Source of the DNA: Zelopaecilomyces penicillatus
Taxonomy: Eukaryota; Ascomycota; Sordariomycetes; Hypocreales; Pseudodiploosporaceae
NCBI GenBank assembly: GCA_005765155.1
Contig: VCCP01000003.1
Coordinates: forward strand, 2,852,001 to 2,916,000
Direction of reading: 5' to 3'
Length of the DNA: 64,000 nucleotides
Under the pieces are notes generated by a model. That model did not search any database. It saw only the letters and a program-made list of their open reading frames with translations, and was not told where the DNA came from. Positions within the stretch are counted from its first letter, which is position 1, and the number at the start of each line of letters is the position of its first letter. The position numbers and the translations under genes were made by a program. This document shows positions 47,152 to 59,129 of the stretch, piece after piece.

Positions 47152-48942
47152 CGTGACAGGCTTTAGCACTGGCAGTGCTGAGACTCCGGCAAAAAAAAGT
47201 GTTGATGGATTATCTGGGGCCACTATAGATAGAATTCGTGCTGATGTCGATGCATGTCAAGAGAGTTGTGGTGGGGGGAGATGCTCTGACACCTCTGTCT
47301 GTATTGAGGGCGAAATTGTGCGTGTATTGTGCTGTATGGCAATGCTGCCAGGTTATTGGATTCAAAAAACTAAAGAAAGCTGTAACACTTGTTTGGTGTT
47401 TTGCTGAATAAATGCCGTTCGATGTGCAGTTCAGGCCCAAGGCAAAAGACGGAAGCCCACGCGGCGGTGATAGAAGGCCTGTATGAGTTGCGTAGCCGCC
47501 GGCGCGTCATATTTCACGGTCATCGTCAATACGTAGAAGCGCGCCTGTACCGCATAATTATCTACCTTAACTGTTGGCCATTGTTTACTATTATCCCGAA
47601 TTTGGATTAGCGCATGACGAGGGGTCAGTCCAATTAGCGTGGCCTGTGGACGACGATGAAATATTCTTGGCACTTAGTATTGCCAAACCCTACTTCCAAC
47701 CAAGAAATACCTACCTAGTACCTTCTTATCTATAAAAAAAACTGTCAATTAGGTATGGTATGCAGCTTTGTACAAATTTACAAACTTTTATTTCATCTTC
47801 ATGTCTTTCATTGCCTGGGCCAAACGCTATGCAGCTATCTATCTACCTTATGCTAAGGTTGCTGAAGGAGTCTCCGAATGTGTTTGGGTACAAGTGTATG
47901 AAGCCCAAGCCTGCATGCCTGGGTGGCTAAGGGAGTCGGTGAGTCGACATAATAACCATACCCATAACTTGACTCCATAACTACTACCTATCATGTTTGT
48001 ACCCAATTGACCCCTGTTCAGCCATCGATAAGGTACCAAGGCATGAGCAGCTTTTTGCTAGTACTTACTACCGGTTCGCACTCAGGTACCTGGGTGTCGA
48101 TCTGTTGTCGTTATACTGCAGGGTGCTGTACAGGTCGGGTTCTAAGCTGCATCAGTCGTTCGGGGGGGGGGGGGGGGGGGGGGGGCAGGGGGGCAGTATT
48201 ATTACTAACCTTAGTACCTAGATATGTATGTACATATGCGGAGTAGTGCGTGTCAAATTGTATTAATTGTTATGGATTAGTACCACTGTGTGCAGTACAG
48301 TTGCAGCACGCGCTACTAACAGCGGCCCGATGATATGTTGACTTCATTATCCACCAACAAATCTGTTGACTTACCGCCCCCAAAGTCGCCCGTTGGAGAT
48401 GCAGAGACGCAGAGACCGGCTGTCCGTCCGTCTGATAGTCTGAGCCATCACTGCCAGCATCATCATCAGTCCTCTAATGTAGCACTCTGTGCTTGGGGCC
48501 AACCTCTCCAACATTCGATCTGCGCCGCCAGCTGCTCCGGCCGCAAGTTGGTGGCGCACTAACGTCATTAAGCATCTTCACCTGTCGCAAAACACAGCCC
48601 TATCACCATTAATCATTGCCCCATCCCCCATTCTCAAACGTCGTTGTCATGGCCTGGAACATGATGCACATGGCTATCCGCTTTCCTTTTGCCCCTCTGC
48701 CGCCTTCGCAGACACCCCCCGACACCGCATCTACTGCACCACCACGCCATTCTTCACCTCCCTCTGCATCCCCTTCTACACCCCTCTCAAGTATACACGC
48801 CTCTCCCACCCTTTCTGCTACCCTCTCTCCCTCTCCTCTTGCTTCTCCGACTTTCTCGCAATCTGATATTTCGTCTCACCTACCCTACCCAGCCCATCCT
48901 CTGATTGCCCTCCTTGACGTCGCCCCGCCATCGCAGAGCGCC
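47152..48942. other. Divergent promoter region
   Basis: About 1.8 kb between divergent genes. It holds a TACCTACC cluster (47708-47722), GGTACC words near 48030 and 48085, a G24 run (48162-48185) and a strongly C/T-rich leader-like stretch (48670-48880). The frame of the next gene is open back to ATG 48649, so some of this may be coding. Confidence 0.55.
48162..48185 (+). repeat. Poly-G run (24 G)
   Basis: Uninterrupted run of 24 G, followed after CA by six more G. It could form G-quadruplex structures; its length in the assembly may be unreliable. Confidence 0.85.
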
Positions 48943-51087
48943 ATGGAGCGCATAATCAGTGGCGCAACTGGCCCGATAGATCATATCCCAGACGAAATAT
49001 TCAAGCATCTCTTGCAATTTGTGTCACCACAGGACAATCTCGGTTCCGTCCAGCTTGTGTCGCGCCGCTTCAACCAACTCGCAAACGATTCTTTACTCTG
49101 GAAACAACACTGCAACAGCACCTTTACCTACTGGCTACCAGAACATAGATTCCATGAGAGGGTCAAAGGACTGGCATCTGAAACTGAATGGAAGAAATTG
49201 TTCATCTTGCGATTTTCTCGCAACAAGCGTATAGCCCGCATGCTGGACGATATCATAGCGACTAAAGTTGGACGGGTCAAGCGGTTCGAGCTAATTGGTC
49301 AGCTTGGTTACGATGCCAAAGATCTTCTGTTGGAGCAATGCCAAATCAGTTCCTCTGTAGATGATCATTTAGCAAGAAGGCAAGTACCTTTCTAGCTTTT
49401 ATGTACATAGGACCGTATTTTAAGCCACATAGGAGGGTTCCGACCTACCACTACCCTTCAGCCAACTAACGCCAGACCCAATAGATATTACAGTAACTCA
49501 ATACTGGACAGCATTCACCGAAGCATGGCGATTGAAGAATGGCGCAAACTCCGTGATGAAAATGAACCGTCCAGGCCACTTGTCACCGGTGCGCAGCTTG
49601 AACGTGCCCTCGGCGCATTCGACATGTTTGTCCTCCACGATCAGCCCGGTGACCTTGATGATGCAAGTATACTATTAAGTTCGCAGCCACGTTATTCTAA
49701 TAAAAAAACTGACAGTATATCCTTCAGATTACCCGTATGCTAGATGAAAACACAGCTCAGTTTCGAGCTACGCATGCGAATTTTGAGATCCTGACGACAC
49801 GCCAGAAGGCTCTCGCTCTTGTTCGATGGCTTCGCCTCAACAATCTTACAGGCATTCAAAATCCAGAGCGAAATTATCGCAATCTACGAAATTGTCTTAT
49901 CGGCCAGGCCTTGCGCCACGAGGATCATGAATCCATACCAATCGTGTCCAGTGCGATTTTCTGTTGCATTGCAGCGCGCCTGGGTATGGATGCCCGCTTT
50001 TGCGCATTCCCGAGCCATGTACACGCTCTTGTCTACGCCGAGCCAGGCCAAACATTGGATAATTTGCCAACAGATATGCCACAGGATCCCCCCGATAGAA
50101 TGTTTCTTGACCCATATGGCAATGACGATGAAGTCCCTTTAGCTAGTCTTAAGGATCTGTTGGTTCGTTTTGGGTGGCAAGCAAACATGGACATCTTCCT
50201 TGCCCCCGTTTCCAGTCTCACCATCACAATGAGGACTGCCCAAAATTTAAAGGCAACATTATCAAGGATTCTAGAGCTGCAAGACAATGCCCACCCGGAA
50301 CTAAGCCAACTAATGCGTGGAGATAATGCCATAAATGTCGAGGCCTGTCTTTATTCTGCCATGTGGGCTTCGCTTATGTTGACGCCGTCAAACACGCCTG
50401 ACTGGCTCGATCGTTTAGCGAATTTCCTGCGTCGCTTCGCTGGATCTTGGCCCGAGGATGCGTGGTTAGTTGAGCAGTATCTGCGACCAATTTACGAGAG
50501 TCTCCCCCCTAGCAGACAAGGGTTTCCTCCTCATGCAAACCAAGGCATGGGTAACCCGTGGGAACACTGGCGTCTTGTTCGCGAGCAAGATGGTATCATG
50601 CCACTTGTGTCTCGTAGGAAGGTCCCTAGAGTGTCGATGAACACCTCGGATGTGATTGATATTCCTTTCAAAATCGGTCATGTTTTCCGACATCGCCGAT
50701 ACGGCTGGATTGGTGCCATTACTGGTTGGTCTGACCGAGGGGCTCGGCGATTATCACTCTCTCAGCCTGGTGATGTTGACATTTCAATACCAGCTATTGA
50801 TGGGCTGCCTACGCTCCAACGGCGATCCTCCAGTAATAATCACTGTTACTTCACCTGCCTGTAAGATAGTTCTTGTTTGTCCCCTCTAAAACCTTGCGCT
50901 AAGTTGACATAGACCAAGCAATGGGCCACAACCTCACGTGGTAGCCTCGCACAATATTGACTTGATTACCGACCCGACCTTGTTAAACGACAAAATGTTT
51001 CCTCTGGCTGGGAAGTTCTTCAAAAGATTCGACCGTGCAACGTGCTCATTCATTTCCAATATCAAAGAGCAGTTCCCTGACGACTGA
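48943..51087 (+). CDS. F-box protein with SirB1/transglutaminase-like and YccV-like domains (FBXO21-like)
   Basis: Four exons: 48943-49379, 49485-49662, 49728-50860 and 50913-51087, giving 640 aa. The F-box is at residues about 10-55 (IDHIPDEIFKHLLQFVSPQD...LVSRRFNQLANDSLLWK). A SirB1/transglutaminase-like region follows (LTTRQKALALVRWL, IAARLGMDARFCAFPSHVHALV, FLDPYG). The C-terminal YccV-like domain (FKIGHVFRHRRYGWIGAITGW) continues into exon 4 (HVVASHNIDLI...LAGKFFKRFD). Human FBXO21 has the same domain order; F-box proteins recruit substrates to SCF ubiquitin ligases. Introns 1 (49380-49484) and 2 (49663-49727) both need a GCAAGT donor; the nearby GT choices hit stops. An upstream in-frame ATG at 48649 would add 98 low-complexity residues; the MERIISG start is preferred. 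Confidence 0.87.
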
Positions 51088-51558
51088 TTCTATCCAAATC
51101 TGGGATCTTGCGGTTTTCTTCACACTCAGCAATCACTCTTAAAACAGTTTTGTAATAATCTTCACAATCCATGTATATTTCACGGGGTAAATTCTTGCAC
51201 TGCAGGCGTTAGAGAGCCACTGTTTGACCATGGTCTGCAGTCATATGGAGTTGGATATATGTTTTTACAGCCGCCTTATGAAAAGAGATTCTTTCCATGA
51301 TGAAGTGAGACACACTCTTTTTGGTAATATGGTTCGGAGCCTCAGAAGAAATTTTGACCCGTCCTAAGCGAGCCATGTATTCAATAAGTGTTAGGCGAAT
51401 TCTTGCGAATTATATGAGACGTGCTTTTGCGTGAGATTGATAAGTTTACGTTCTTGATGAGGAGCTTTCCCCAGATGGCAAGCCAAACTCACTACTCCCT
51501 GCTTACTTTGCTGTGCCAAGCACGGGCTAATTATTTACATCAATGAAATAGTCGTAAG
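51088..51558. other. Convergent 3' spacer, F-box / UCH
   Basis: About 470 bp between two gene 3' ends, AT-rich, no gene seen. Confidence 0.65.
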
Positions 51559-53355
51559 TCAGGAGTTTTCAATAATCTGTTCAAGGACTCCTTTCTCAGC
51601 CAGCTTCTGCACCCATCTATGTAGCGCACGGGCATAGTCTTTCTTTCGACCATTTACTCGTTGCTCGTCCTCAGCAAGAGCAGCTAACTCGGCGCGGAAT
51701 TCTCCCATGGCCGCTTTTAAGTCAAGAACGAATTGCTGCCGCATGTTATAAGCCTGGTCAACGCCGAAGCCTGATTGTGAAATGGTGTCTTTAAGGGACT
51801 GAGGTATCCCTGCTCCTTCGATCTCGGATCTCTCGAGTTGGAATTCTGATAGCTGCAGTTGGCCGTCCAAGTCCAGTACAGGATCTTCTATGGCTATCAA
51901 CTGTACATAATCATTTTGTGCTGTCATTTGGGAATCCAAATATTGAATGCATGCCATAGCGGAAACGATGGCACTGGTGTGCTGAGCTAACGGGCTTTGA
52001 CACAAGGCGAGAAGGTTAAAGGCCAATTCGTTTTCTTCATATCGCAGCATTCTAGATTCAATCCTAGGCCGTGCCACGGCCGTCCAATTTTCTGCGTGGA
52101 GTGGTCCTATTTGTGTGAAGCAAAGTTAGCCCTGCAACATGAGCGTGGCAAATAATTGCCCACGTAGCTGGTGCCTACCTATTCTGCGAGGCTTGCTCCT
52201 GAGGCCATCCAGCTCCCACACGTAGCCATCAGCGGGAACATAGGCAATGAAGTGGAAACCGTATTCAACCGCTGGCCGTTTCCTTCTACTGTTCCGGGCT
52301 TTTTCGCGTCTTGACCTACCAGAGCGCTTCTTCGCCTTCTTCAGTGTGGCTTTTGCTGCTTCATTCTCTAAACACAGGTCTGCATTCAAATGGTCCATGC
52401 GCCTGGTAAGAGAATTATGTATCGCTCTGATGAAGCCATTGTTGCTGAGTTCGTGGCCACGCAGGGGGGTGCTGAGTTTTCTTGTAGCGCTCTTGAATTC
52501 TTGAAGTCTATCTCCTACCTCCACCTCACGCGCGTTCATAATAATGTTAAGCAATGCAACAGTGGCGCATGCATTATCCGTGGTCTGTATAACTCAAGAC
52601 AGAGAGGAAGCAAGACAATTGTAAGTAAAGCTCATGCGGGAGGAATTAAGACGAAGAAGTATACCTGGTTTGCAAACCACACCTCTCCCGACTCATCTTC
52701 GCAGTCACTCTCATCCATTCCAGGAGAATACTGGAAAAGAAATACCAATCCAAGTACAGGCTGTCTTGGAGTATGTCAATACTCAGAAAACTGAGTGGTA
52801 GGAGATTCATTTTGTGCTTACGGTACTGCATCCAATGAGTCCTGATCTACTGTAAAAATCTCTTGAGCCTTGACATCCTTGACTCCTAAATTTCGCAACA
52901 TTATGTTGAAGAAGGCCTGTGAGCTTGCTTAGTGGCATGTAATATTCGTTCTGTCATGGACACAAATTTTTAAGAAAAAGTGTGTTGTCGTGTGTGTGTT
53001 GATATAAATCCACAGAAGAATAGCTTTGGGATCTTACTGGTTCAGATTCAAGTTCGACCCATCCCTCCCATTCCTCTATTTCCTTTGAAGAAAGAGGCGT
53101 TAATGCTTCGTCAAGAAGGTCACCTTTTAAGTTGACCAGTTGGTTTGTTGCTTCGCTAGCCTTCCGTTTCGGATTACGTCGCCGTTCCCTAGAGGTGGGA
53201 GATGGCTTGTCCGCTACCATCTCTGGCGCTGGTTTAAGCTTATTAGAGCCGCCCAGTGTAGCTCCAATAGTCTGACGAGATGACCGGCGCAGCGGCTTGT
53301 TTGAGGAAGCGTTTTGCATCGCGTTGAACCTATCCACTGATGAGGGTATTGCCAT
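51559..53355 (-). CDS. Ubiquitin carboxyl-terminal hydrolase, UCH37/BAP1-like (peptidase C12)
   Basis: Five exons on the minus strand: 53355-53038, 52916-52822, 52764-52665, 52584-52179 and 52106-51559, giving 488 aa. A basic, disordered N-terminal extension of about 90 residues precedes the UCH domain, which starts at EEWEGWVELESEPAFFN. Catalytic residues are the oxyanion Gln of WFANQ (about 171), Cys of TTDNACATV (177, right after intron 3), His of YGFHFIAYVP (about 282) and Asp of WELDGL (about 297). A Lys/Arg-rich crossover-loop insert (about 250-272) resembles a nuclear localisation signal. The C-terminal ~180 residues are helical, like the UCH37/BAP1 ULD tail that docks to proteasome or chromatin partners. 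Intron 52765-52821 ends in AAG, which keeps the VPQPVLGLVF frame. Role: removes ubiquitin from proteins. Confidence 0.93.
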
Positions 53356-54856
53356 TGTGTTTGGCGCTGTTTTCGGGTCGTAGCAAAGCCCCGTTTGCAG
53401 TCTGCACAGGTTTGAAGCCCTCCCACTTGTATTGGCGATGTTGAGTGAAGCTGTGCGGTTACTTGCTCTGCTAGACGAGGAGTTGTCTAGTCAAAGATAC
53501 AATCCGCAAAATGCATGGGCTTGAAACGTAATCCGCTGCAAGTTACCTCTGCCTCATGACAGATCTGTGTGCAAAATGGAGATACCAGCTCAAAGCTTGC
53601 AGCCCAATGACAGGTCCTCTTCAATACACATCAGTGTTATGAGTGACAAAGCCAACAGCATAGAAATAGATTACTAGAGAGAGGAAAATGTAACATGATT
53701 TTGTAGAAAGGAGGCTTATTTGATTGACCTATTTCTTTGCTGCAATAATTATAAGTTTGTTTCCAGCAGCTCTTTGGCCAGGTAGCTAGATTAGATCGCA
53801 GGGTGGTCTCAACCATAAAACAAATAAAAAACAGCTGCATGATAAAGTTTATATTATTTCGAAACCGGATTGACCGTTTCTAACGTGGTCTAATTAGGGA
53901 TCAGATAAAAGTAATAAGCCTGGGAAGTAGAGATATAACTACCAATATTATAGTAATATTCAGGCTTTATTTTATTACTATTATTATTAATAAGAGTGGT
54001 CTATAATATATAATTATAAATAGCTTTAAAATGAATTAAGGTTAGTATATAAAGTAAATAAGATTAGATAAATATTATTCTAGTATTAAGATTTATAATT
54101 ATAATTATATTATACAGATTAATTAAATATAAAATATAAAATTCTGATAATTATTTTATAAATATATAATATATTATATTATATATAATAATTAAAGCCT
54201 TGTAAAAGAGTTACACAAGTCTAACACAGTATTTACTCAGTGTTAAACCCTTTAAATAATTAAGTTAAAGCTATAATAAGCCGTTAACACGTGTTCGTTT
54301 ATTTATGAAAACCTCCCTGCTTGTTACCTTATAAACGACTTAATACATATTACTCCCAGCGAGAGAAATGTAGCTCAGTGGTAGCCAATATAGTAATTGT
54401 GTTAGCGCTGTAGCGCTAATGGGCTGTGTACTTGGCCAATCAAGCGTTACCTGAACTGTCTGTAAAGTCAACAAAAGCTCCAAAGCTACCGTGGTGCAGG
54501 TACAGGTACTAAGGCAATGCGCTAAAGGGGCATCTACGTCCAACTAAAGCAAGCACTGAAATGCTAACCTTAGGTACTTATACAGGCAGGCATTGAGCGC
54601 GTTACTGACGTGACAGGAGCTTTTTCGGCTTGGGTACCACCAACAGACGGTGAAAAAGTCACCACATCGAAAATCTCACAAACACGGCGACGGTTGTTTC
54701 TCTCCCAACAGACGACACGGCGCTTCACTCACATTCCTCATCTGGCCAGGTCCGTCACTGCGCCGCTGCATATCTGCAAAGACCTCGCACGCCTGTTTTA
54801 TTCAGATCCCAACCTTCTGTGCCCTTGTGCAGAAGCGCTGGTCACCACGGAATGCG
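53356..54856. other. Divergent promoter region with AT-rich island
   Basis: About 1.5 kb between the UCH and POM152 starts. The centre (about 53855-54270) is very AT-rich. A 10-bp palindrome AACACGTGTT with a CACGTG core lies at 54286-54295. No gene supported. Confidence 0.6.
53855..54270. repeat. AT-rich island, possible RIP-mutated repeat relic
   Basis: About 400 bp made almost wholly of A and T, with very frequent TA steps (TATAATAT, ATTATATTATATATAAT words), in a region otherwise near half GC. Such islands in ascomycetes usually come from repeat-induced point mutation of old transposons. No reading frame or terminal repeat is recognisable. Confidence 0.6.
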
Positions 54857-57800
54857 ATGAGTGCGACTCCCCGCCTGAGGTCTGGGTTTCCAGCAACCCC
54901 AGGAACGACCGCTCCACGACGACACAGCCGTCTCCAAGAGTCCCCGACGACCCCCAGCTCTGTTTCCTCAGCAGGAGGCTCGTCGACGAGATCCCCAAGG
55001 TTGCCACAAGCCCCGGAGAATGTGACAGCGTCCCAAGCCGGCAGTCAGCCCGTCATTCCCCTGACGATACTGGATGGACCCCAGCAGCGCTTCTATGCTT
55101 TTGGGATTTATGTATTACTCTGGGCATGGAAGCTGTACGACTGGCTCCAGGTAGTGGAGGATGGAGATGCCTCGTGGGCACTGTTCCTGAAATGGATTCT
55201 TATCGACTTTGCTTTCCTGTTTGGTCTCCCCGAGCTAAGGATACCGTGGTTGGAATTGTCCCAGTTTCTCGTCACAGGCATCTTCACCTCACACCTGATT
55301 GTCAACTATATGCTCATGTTTAACATCCCGGTACGTCTTTTCTCTGTTCTACCATTGTCTCTCACGCCTGTCTTAATCCTCTAGAGATTGTGTAACTAAC
55401 AAGGACCCATAGCTTCCATGGCAAGGATGGCTCCTCGGTTTGGCCAAAGTCCTCTACGATCGAGAACTGTCCATTTCCGAACATCATGTTAAAGTCTCCA
55501 CCATTCTCAATAATCACTCCTTGATCATGGGCAAGCAGATCATCAACATTTTGCCCGAGGGGTCTGCCATCCTGAATCCCGAGCACACCCCGTTCTGTCT
55601 GTCGGGCAAGTCTAAGAGCACTGCTATATTACCCATCTACTTCAATGCGACCATACCCGCCGAGATTGAACTCATTCGCATTGACCTCGATACAAATAGG
55701 GAAGAGACAATCAAAGTGCCGACTCGCGATGTTAATAAGGTCGCTAAAATGATTCGAGACCAGGGTACAGACCAAGATTCATCTGGGTTCCATTGGCAAT
55801 ACTCAGTCAAGAAGCCGGGTATTTACCGCTTAGGCAAGGTTCTAGATGAATACAAGCTCGAGGTTCAGAGAACGACCAAAGACACATATGTTGTTCCCTG
55901 TCCCAAGGCCAAAATTCAGACGACCGATTCATCACAGCGGTGCATCCGTGATTTATCTGGACTGTCACTGGAAGTATTTGGTACTCCCCCTCTTAAAATT
56001 GTGTACAGTCGGACTATCAACGGAAAAAACCACGGTTTCCACTTCCAAAGCCTCCAGCCTGATGGGTTTTCTTCACCTCTCGTCGGTGGATCACCTGGAC
56101 TCGATCTGGCTACCACTGATGATGTCTCCTGGGTTCGTCCCTCAAAAGTTACAGTTGGATTGAATGAGTCCATGAATACAGCTGGGGTATGGGAGTATTC
56201 AGTCGACGAGGTTCATGATGCCTTCGGCAACGTTGTCACCTACACAGAGCCTGGTGATGATCTAGATGCTGCAAACTCAAAGTTACTCACTCATAGATTC
56301 CTCGTCAGAGAGCGGCCTAAGATTCAAATGCGCGGTTGCGATCTGAGAAACCCCTTGAAGGTGGCCAAAGGTCGTCCAAGCAAGTTGCCGGTTGACTTTC
56401 GACTTGCTGGGGCAGTTTCGGACACTTCTCATACCGTTACCTGGCAGTTTTCCCCCATTGATACGGTCACAAACAGTGGTGATCACGGAAACGAGGTTTC
56501 AATCGGAAGCCACTCAGCGAAGAGTTCCGCCGACAAACCTCTAGTTTCCGAGCCGGGCCTCTACACCCTGAAGTCGGTTTCCAGCGGCTCTTGTGAGGGA
56601 GAGGTCGATGAACCATCTTCCTGCTTGCTGTTAAATCCACTTGAGCCCCACCTGTCCATCAGAACAGAGGAGATACCCGACAAGTGCGCTGGCAACTCAG
56701 TTGGACTTCGCGTGGATCTAGACTTTGTCGGCACGCCGCCATTTACCGTTAGATATGACATCATCTCGGATGATCAGGTTGAAAGACAGTCACACAAAGT
56801 TGATGGTTTGAGGTCTCAACTTGAGCTGGTCCCCAAAAAGGCTGGGCGCCATAAGTATGTCTTCAAGACGATCGACGATAATGTCTACCGTGGCCTGCCG
56901 TTGAGCGGTGAAGACAAAGTCCTGGAGCAAATTGTAAAGCCGGCAGCATCGGCCATCATCGCAACTCCCAGCCGGACAATCAGCGCCTGTCTCAACTCTG
57001 AAGTTGAAGTTGATGTTGTTCTCTCTGGAGACCCACCTTTCAATCTGGAGTGGGAGATGGTTCATGATGGCAAGCGAAAAACGGAACGTGTCACAGATAT
57101 TGATGCCACCCGCTTCAAGATTAAGACAGCATCTCTTGCCAAAGGTGGAGAATATATCCTTGCTCTCAGCAGCGTCCAGGATAAGCGTGGTTGTCGAACC
57201 TTCCTTCAGGATGAGCTCAAGATATCTGTCAGACGCCAACGGCCACGTGGCGGCTTTGGCTTGCTTGAACAAAAGAATAGTATTAAAGCTGTAGAGGACA
57301 CTGCTCTGCGCTTGCCACTGCGCCTCCAGGGCGAGGCTCCCTGGACCGTTTCCTACCGGAACCTCAATGAAACCGGCAACGTTGTCACCAAGACTGCCAA
57401 TAGCGCAAATGACTTCATTCTTGTCAGGTCTCGCGGAACCTACGAAATCGTGGATGTATCGGACAAGCAATGTCCGGGAAGTGTTGATCCATCTTCATCC
57501 GTGTTCCACGTTGATTGGTTCCAACGCCCTAAGATCATCTTGGTAGAAACTGATAGCATTACGGCCAAGCCTGACAGCTTGTTTGTGAAGCAAGATGTGT
57601 GCGAGGGTGATATTGATGGGTTTGAAGTCAGCCTCCAAGGTGAGTTTTCGGGGTTGCAAATGCTATTAACCTAGGTCAAACGCATCGATTATGCTAATAC
57701 TCGTTCAAAGGCTCTCCTCCGTATCATGTACAGTATGAAGTGAAACATAAATCACTGCAGGGCTCCAATGCTATTAGTCGCAAAAATTTCGATGCGGCCC

Positions 57801-58798
57801 TGTCTAAGGCGGCAATATCTATGGATACATCTAAGCCTGGCGAATACACCTATAAATTCTCTGGTCTTGAAGATAGCCTCTACAGCAGCGACAAAAATTT
57901 CCACCCCCTCAGTGTTCAGCAGCGCGTCAACGCCAAACCTTCGGTTGCGTTTGCAAAACCCGGTCAGACTTTCAAGTATTGTATGGAGGAACAGGAACAA
58001 GAAGACACGATTCCGATTGTTCTTACCGGTGTCCCGCCATTTTATGTCGAGGTTGAGATAAAACACCAAGCTGGTTCCCCCCCTGAAACCTTCCGAATCC
58101 CTTCCATCAACTCCAAATCTCATGGAATGCCGATTCCCCGCGAGCACCTTCGTTTGGGCACACAGCAGCTTCGCCTGCGCAGGATCCGAGATGCCCGAGG
58201 TTGCCAACAAAAATACGAGCATGGTGGGCCATCCATTCAAGTCCAGTTATACGATGCACCATCCATTTTCCCTCTGGAATCGCGTCAAGACTACTGCGTT
58301 GGTGAGCGGATTGCCTATACTCTATCTGGTACTCCGCCGTTTGACATCACTTACGATTTCAATGGCCGTTGGAATGCAAAGTCCCAGACGACCAACTTCC
58401 GCCGTATTGCAGAGAAGCCGGGTGAGTTCACCATTACGAGTGTTTCCGACAAGGCCAGCGAGTGTCGTGCCGCCGTCAAAATTCAAAAAACAATCCATCC
58501 TATGCCCAGCGTTCAAATTAGCCGCGGCAAGCAGTCGCGCGTGGATATTCATGAAGGAGGTGCTGTGGATATTTTGTTCGAGTTCTGGGGAACACCTCCA
58601 TTCGAATTTACCTATACACGAAGCTCGAATGCCAAGAAAGGTCACCGAAGTGTTGTTCTTGAGACTAGACATGATATCTCACATGAGCATAGCAAGGTTG
58701 TCAAAGCGAGCCAGGAGGGCACCTACGAAGTGGTGGCCATCAAGGACAAATTTTGTTCGTTCTCTACCCAGCAGGTGGAACAGAAGAAGGGGCGATAA
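54857..58798 (+). CDS. POM152: Nuclear pore membrane protein POM152
   Basis: Three exons: 54857-55330, 55413-57639 and 57711-58798, giving 1262 aa. It is a membrane-ring nucleoporin that lines the lumenal side of the pore. The N-terminus is Ser/Pro-rich ([10 protein letters not shown]). Hydrophobic segments follow around [28 protein letters not shown] and [15 protein letters not shown], then [18 protein letters not shown]. The large lumenal region shows repeated immunoglobulin-like units, each with a GTPPF/GDPPF/GSPPY-type turn ([70 protein letters not shown]). Both introns are GT-AG (82 and 71 bp), and the second falls inside one such turn. Length and repeat pattern match the yeast protein. 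Confidence 0.95.
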
Positions 58799-59129
58799 GT
58801 CATCTCCAATGTATTGCTTCGAATGAAGCGAAACCTGAACAGATGGAAAAGAAGGAACAACGCGAAAAATCTAATATTTGAGGGTGCAACTGTATTGGAG
58901 GAAGTGGATGGTTCTGTATATATGCATCTATACCATGGCAAATGGCGTTTTTCTGAGTAGGGATAAATTGGCTAAACATGTGGCATGTTTTGAAGTCACA
59001 GGGGCTGGTTAATTGAGGAAGTTTTTTCAATGTTACGACTCTTGTGCGGTTTTTATGTACAACTCTATCTATCATGTCCATATGTTTACATACAGAGAGA
59101 TGTGATATATTAATCAAACCGGTGACTCT
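58799..59129. other. Convergent 3' spacer, POM152 / UTP22
   Basis: About 330 bp, AT-rich, separates the stop codons of two large convergent genes; their 3' UTRs probably meet or overlap here. Confidence 0.65.

Noticed and set aside
52731..52740. TTTTCCAG as splice acceptor in the UCH gene
   Set aside because: The sequence around it reads as conserved protein (LGLVFLFQYSPGM), so the site is inside an exon.
54364..54440. tRNA-like A box (TAGCTCAGTGGTAG)
   Set aside because: The D stem cannot pair (GCTC against GCCA) and no GGTTCGA B box lies at the right distance. At best a tRNA relic.
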